Assembly (NCBI GenBank): GCA_965202915.1
Contig: OZ241847.1
Span: 1,364,001-1,428,000, forward strand
DNA from: G965202915 sp965202915
GTDB taxonomy: Bacteria; Pseudomonadota; Gammaproteobacteria; Eutrophobiales; Eutrophobiaceae
Reading direction: 5' to 3'
Length of the DNA stretch: 64,000 nucleotides
Made by a program: the position numbers and the translations under genes. Shown piece after piece: positions 63,477-64,000 of the stretch. The notes under the pieces were generated by a model. That model was not told the origin of the DNA. It searched no databases and saw nothing but the letters and a program-made list of their open reading frames with translations. Within the stretch, counting starts at the first letter, position 1, and each line of letters begins with the position of its first letter.

Positions 63477-64000
63477 TTATTTATCGGTGGCCACGGACGC
63501 CGGTATGATCGGCGTTTTGGAAACCCGGTGCGGATTTTGTCCGCGTTGTCTGAGGGTATGATCCATCAATACCAGCGCCAGCATGGCCTCGGCGATTGGG
63601 GTTGCCCGAATGCCAACACAGGGATCATGTCTGCCGGTTGTGACCACGCTATCGGATTGTCCGGCGCGGGTGACGGTTTCCCCCGGCAGGCGGATGCTTG
63701 AGGTCGGTTTGACCGCAATACTGATCATAAGGTCCTGTCCCGACGAGATCCCCCCCAGTATGCCGCCGGCGTTATTGCCGATAAAGCCCCCGGGCGTCAT
63801 CGCGTCGCGATGTTCGGTGCCTTTGTGCTCGATGGAGTTAAAACCGGCGCCAATTTCGACGCCTTTGACGGCGTTGATGCTCATCATTGCCTTGGCAACG
63901 TCGGCATCGAGTCGGTCGAAGATGGGTTCACCCAGTCCCACCGGCATATTGCACGCGGTGATATTGATGCGCGCACCAATGGAGTCGCCTTGTTTGCGGA
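63477..64000 (-). CDS. aroC: Chorismate synthase, C-terminal part (5' end outside window)
   Basis: The last enzyme of the shikimate pathway, forming chorismate from EPSP with reduced FMN. The frame is open to the window edge, so the first Met (63947) is internal. Visible conserved parts are QGDSIGARINI at the edge, GLGEPIFDRLDADVAKAMMS, GNNAGGILGGISSGQ, FKPTSSI-like VKPTSSIRLPGETVT and GRHDPCVGIRATPIAEAM. The C-terminus is complete. Identity is secure. Confidence 0.97.
   Translation of the reverse strand, partial: RKQGDSIGARINITACNMPVGLGEPIFDRLDADVAKAMMSINAVKGVEIGAGFNSIEHKGTEHRDAMTPGGFIGNNAGGILGGISSGQDLMISIAVKPTSSIRLPGETVTRAGQSDSVVTTGRHDPCVGIRATPIAEAMLALVLMDHTLRQRGQNPHRVSKTPIIPASVATDK

Overview
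The window is chromosomal DNA of a gammaproteobacterium, most likely an uncultured, aerobic lineage. The evidence is gene order and family: ahcY-metF, rpmB-rpmG, mutS-fdxA, hupB-tRNA-Val-tRNA-Asp-ppiD, an aa3-type cytochrome oxidase block (coxB-coxA-small gene-ctaG-coxC), yebC-ruvCAB-tolQRA and aroC-MFS transporter. I cannot name a genus.

Layout. 1-1708: end of ahcY, then metF. 1681-6644: a repeat-rich island around one secreted leucine-rich-repeat protein gene, followed by an array of about 294-bp units. 6645-10602 (minus): four-gene ABC transporter operon of the GldA/GldF/GldG type with a DUF4340 protein. 10927-16567: fatty acid desaturase, rpmBG, a small lipoprotein, mutS and fdxA. 16670-26386: a eukaryotic-type phospho-signalling locus with two PP2C phosphatases, an FHA protein, a 1448-residue Ser/Thr kinase with a C-terminal FGE-sulfatase-like domain, a cyclase-FHA protein and a membrane protein. 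26793-43172: a two-partner secretion cassette with the TpsB transporter, a 4324-residue TpsA exoprotein, a small exported protein related to the exoprotein's C-terminus, and a SapC-family protein. 43216-55716: housekeeping genes. 55717-62267: a second repeat island holding two FG-GAP repeat ORFs head to head. 62268-64000 (minus): MFS transporter and the end of aroC.

The most interesting material is accessory. (1) Several short repeat types share a GGAG head followed by a near-perfect palindrome, like REP elements of RAYT transposases. They sit exactly at gene ends, encode the last residues of MetF and of a DUF4340 protein, supply part of a promoter, and form 143-bp direct repeats around the LRR gene. 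(2) The exoprotein carries a 1389-bp higher-order repeat in three nearly identical copies, and its C-terminal helical domain is paralogous to the separate small protein encoded immediately downstream. That suggests a third component of this secretion system. (3) A kinase/phosphatase/FHA/cyclase network lies directly beside the secretion cassette. (4) The FG-GAP genes look like two arms of an inverted duplication with a breakpoint near 60525; neither has a credible N-terminus.

All calls rest on reading the sequence and recalling family signatures; no database search was possible. Repeat identities were judged by eye.
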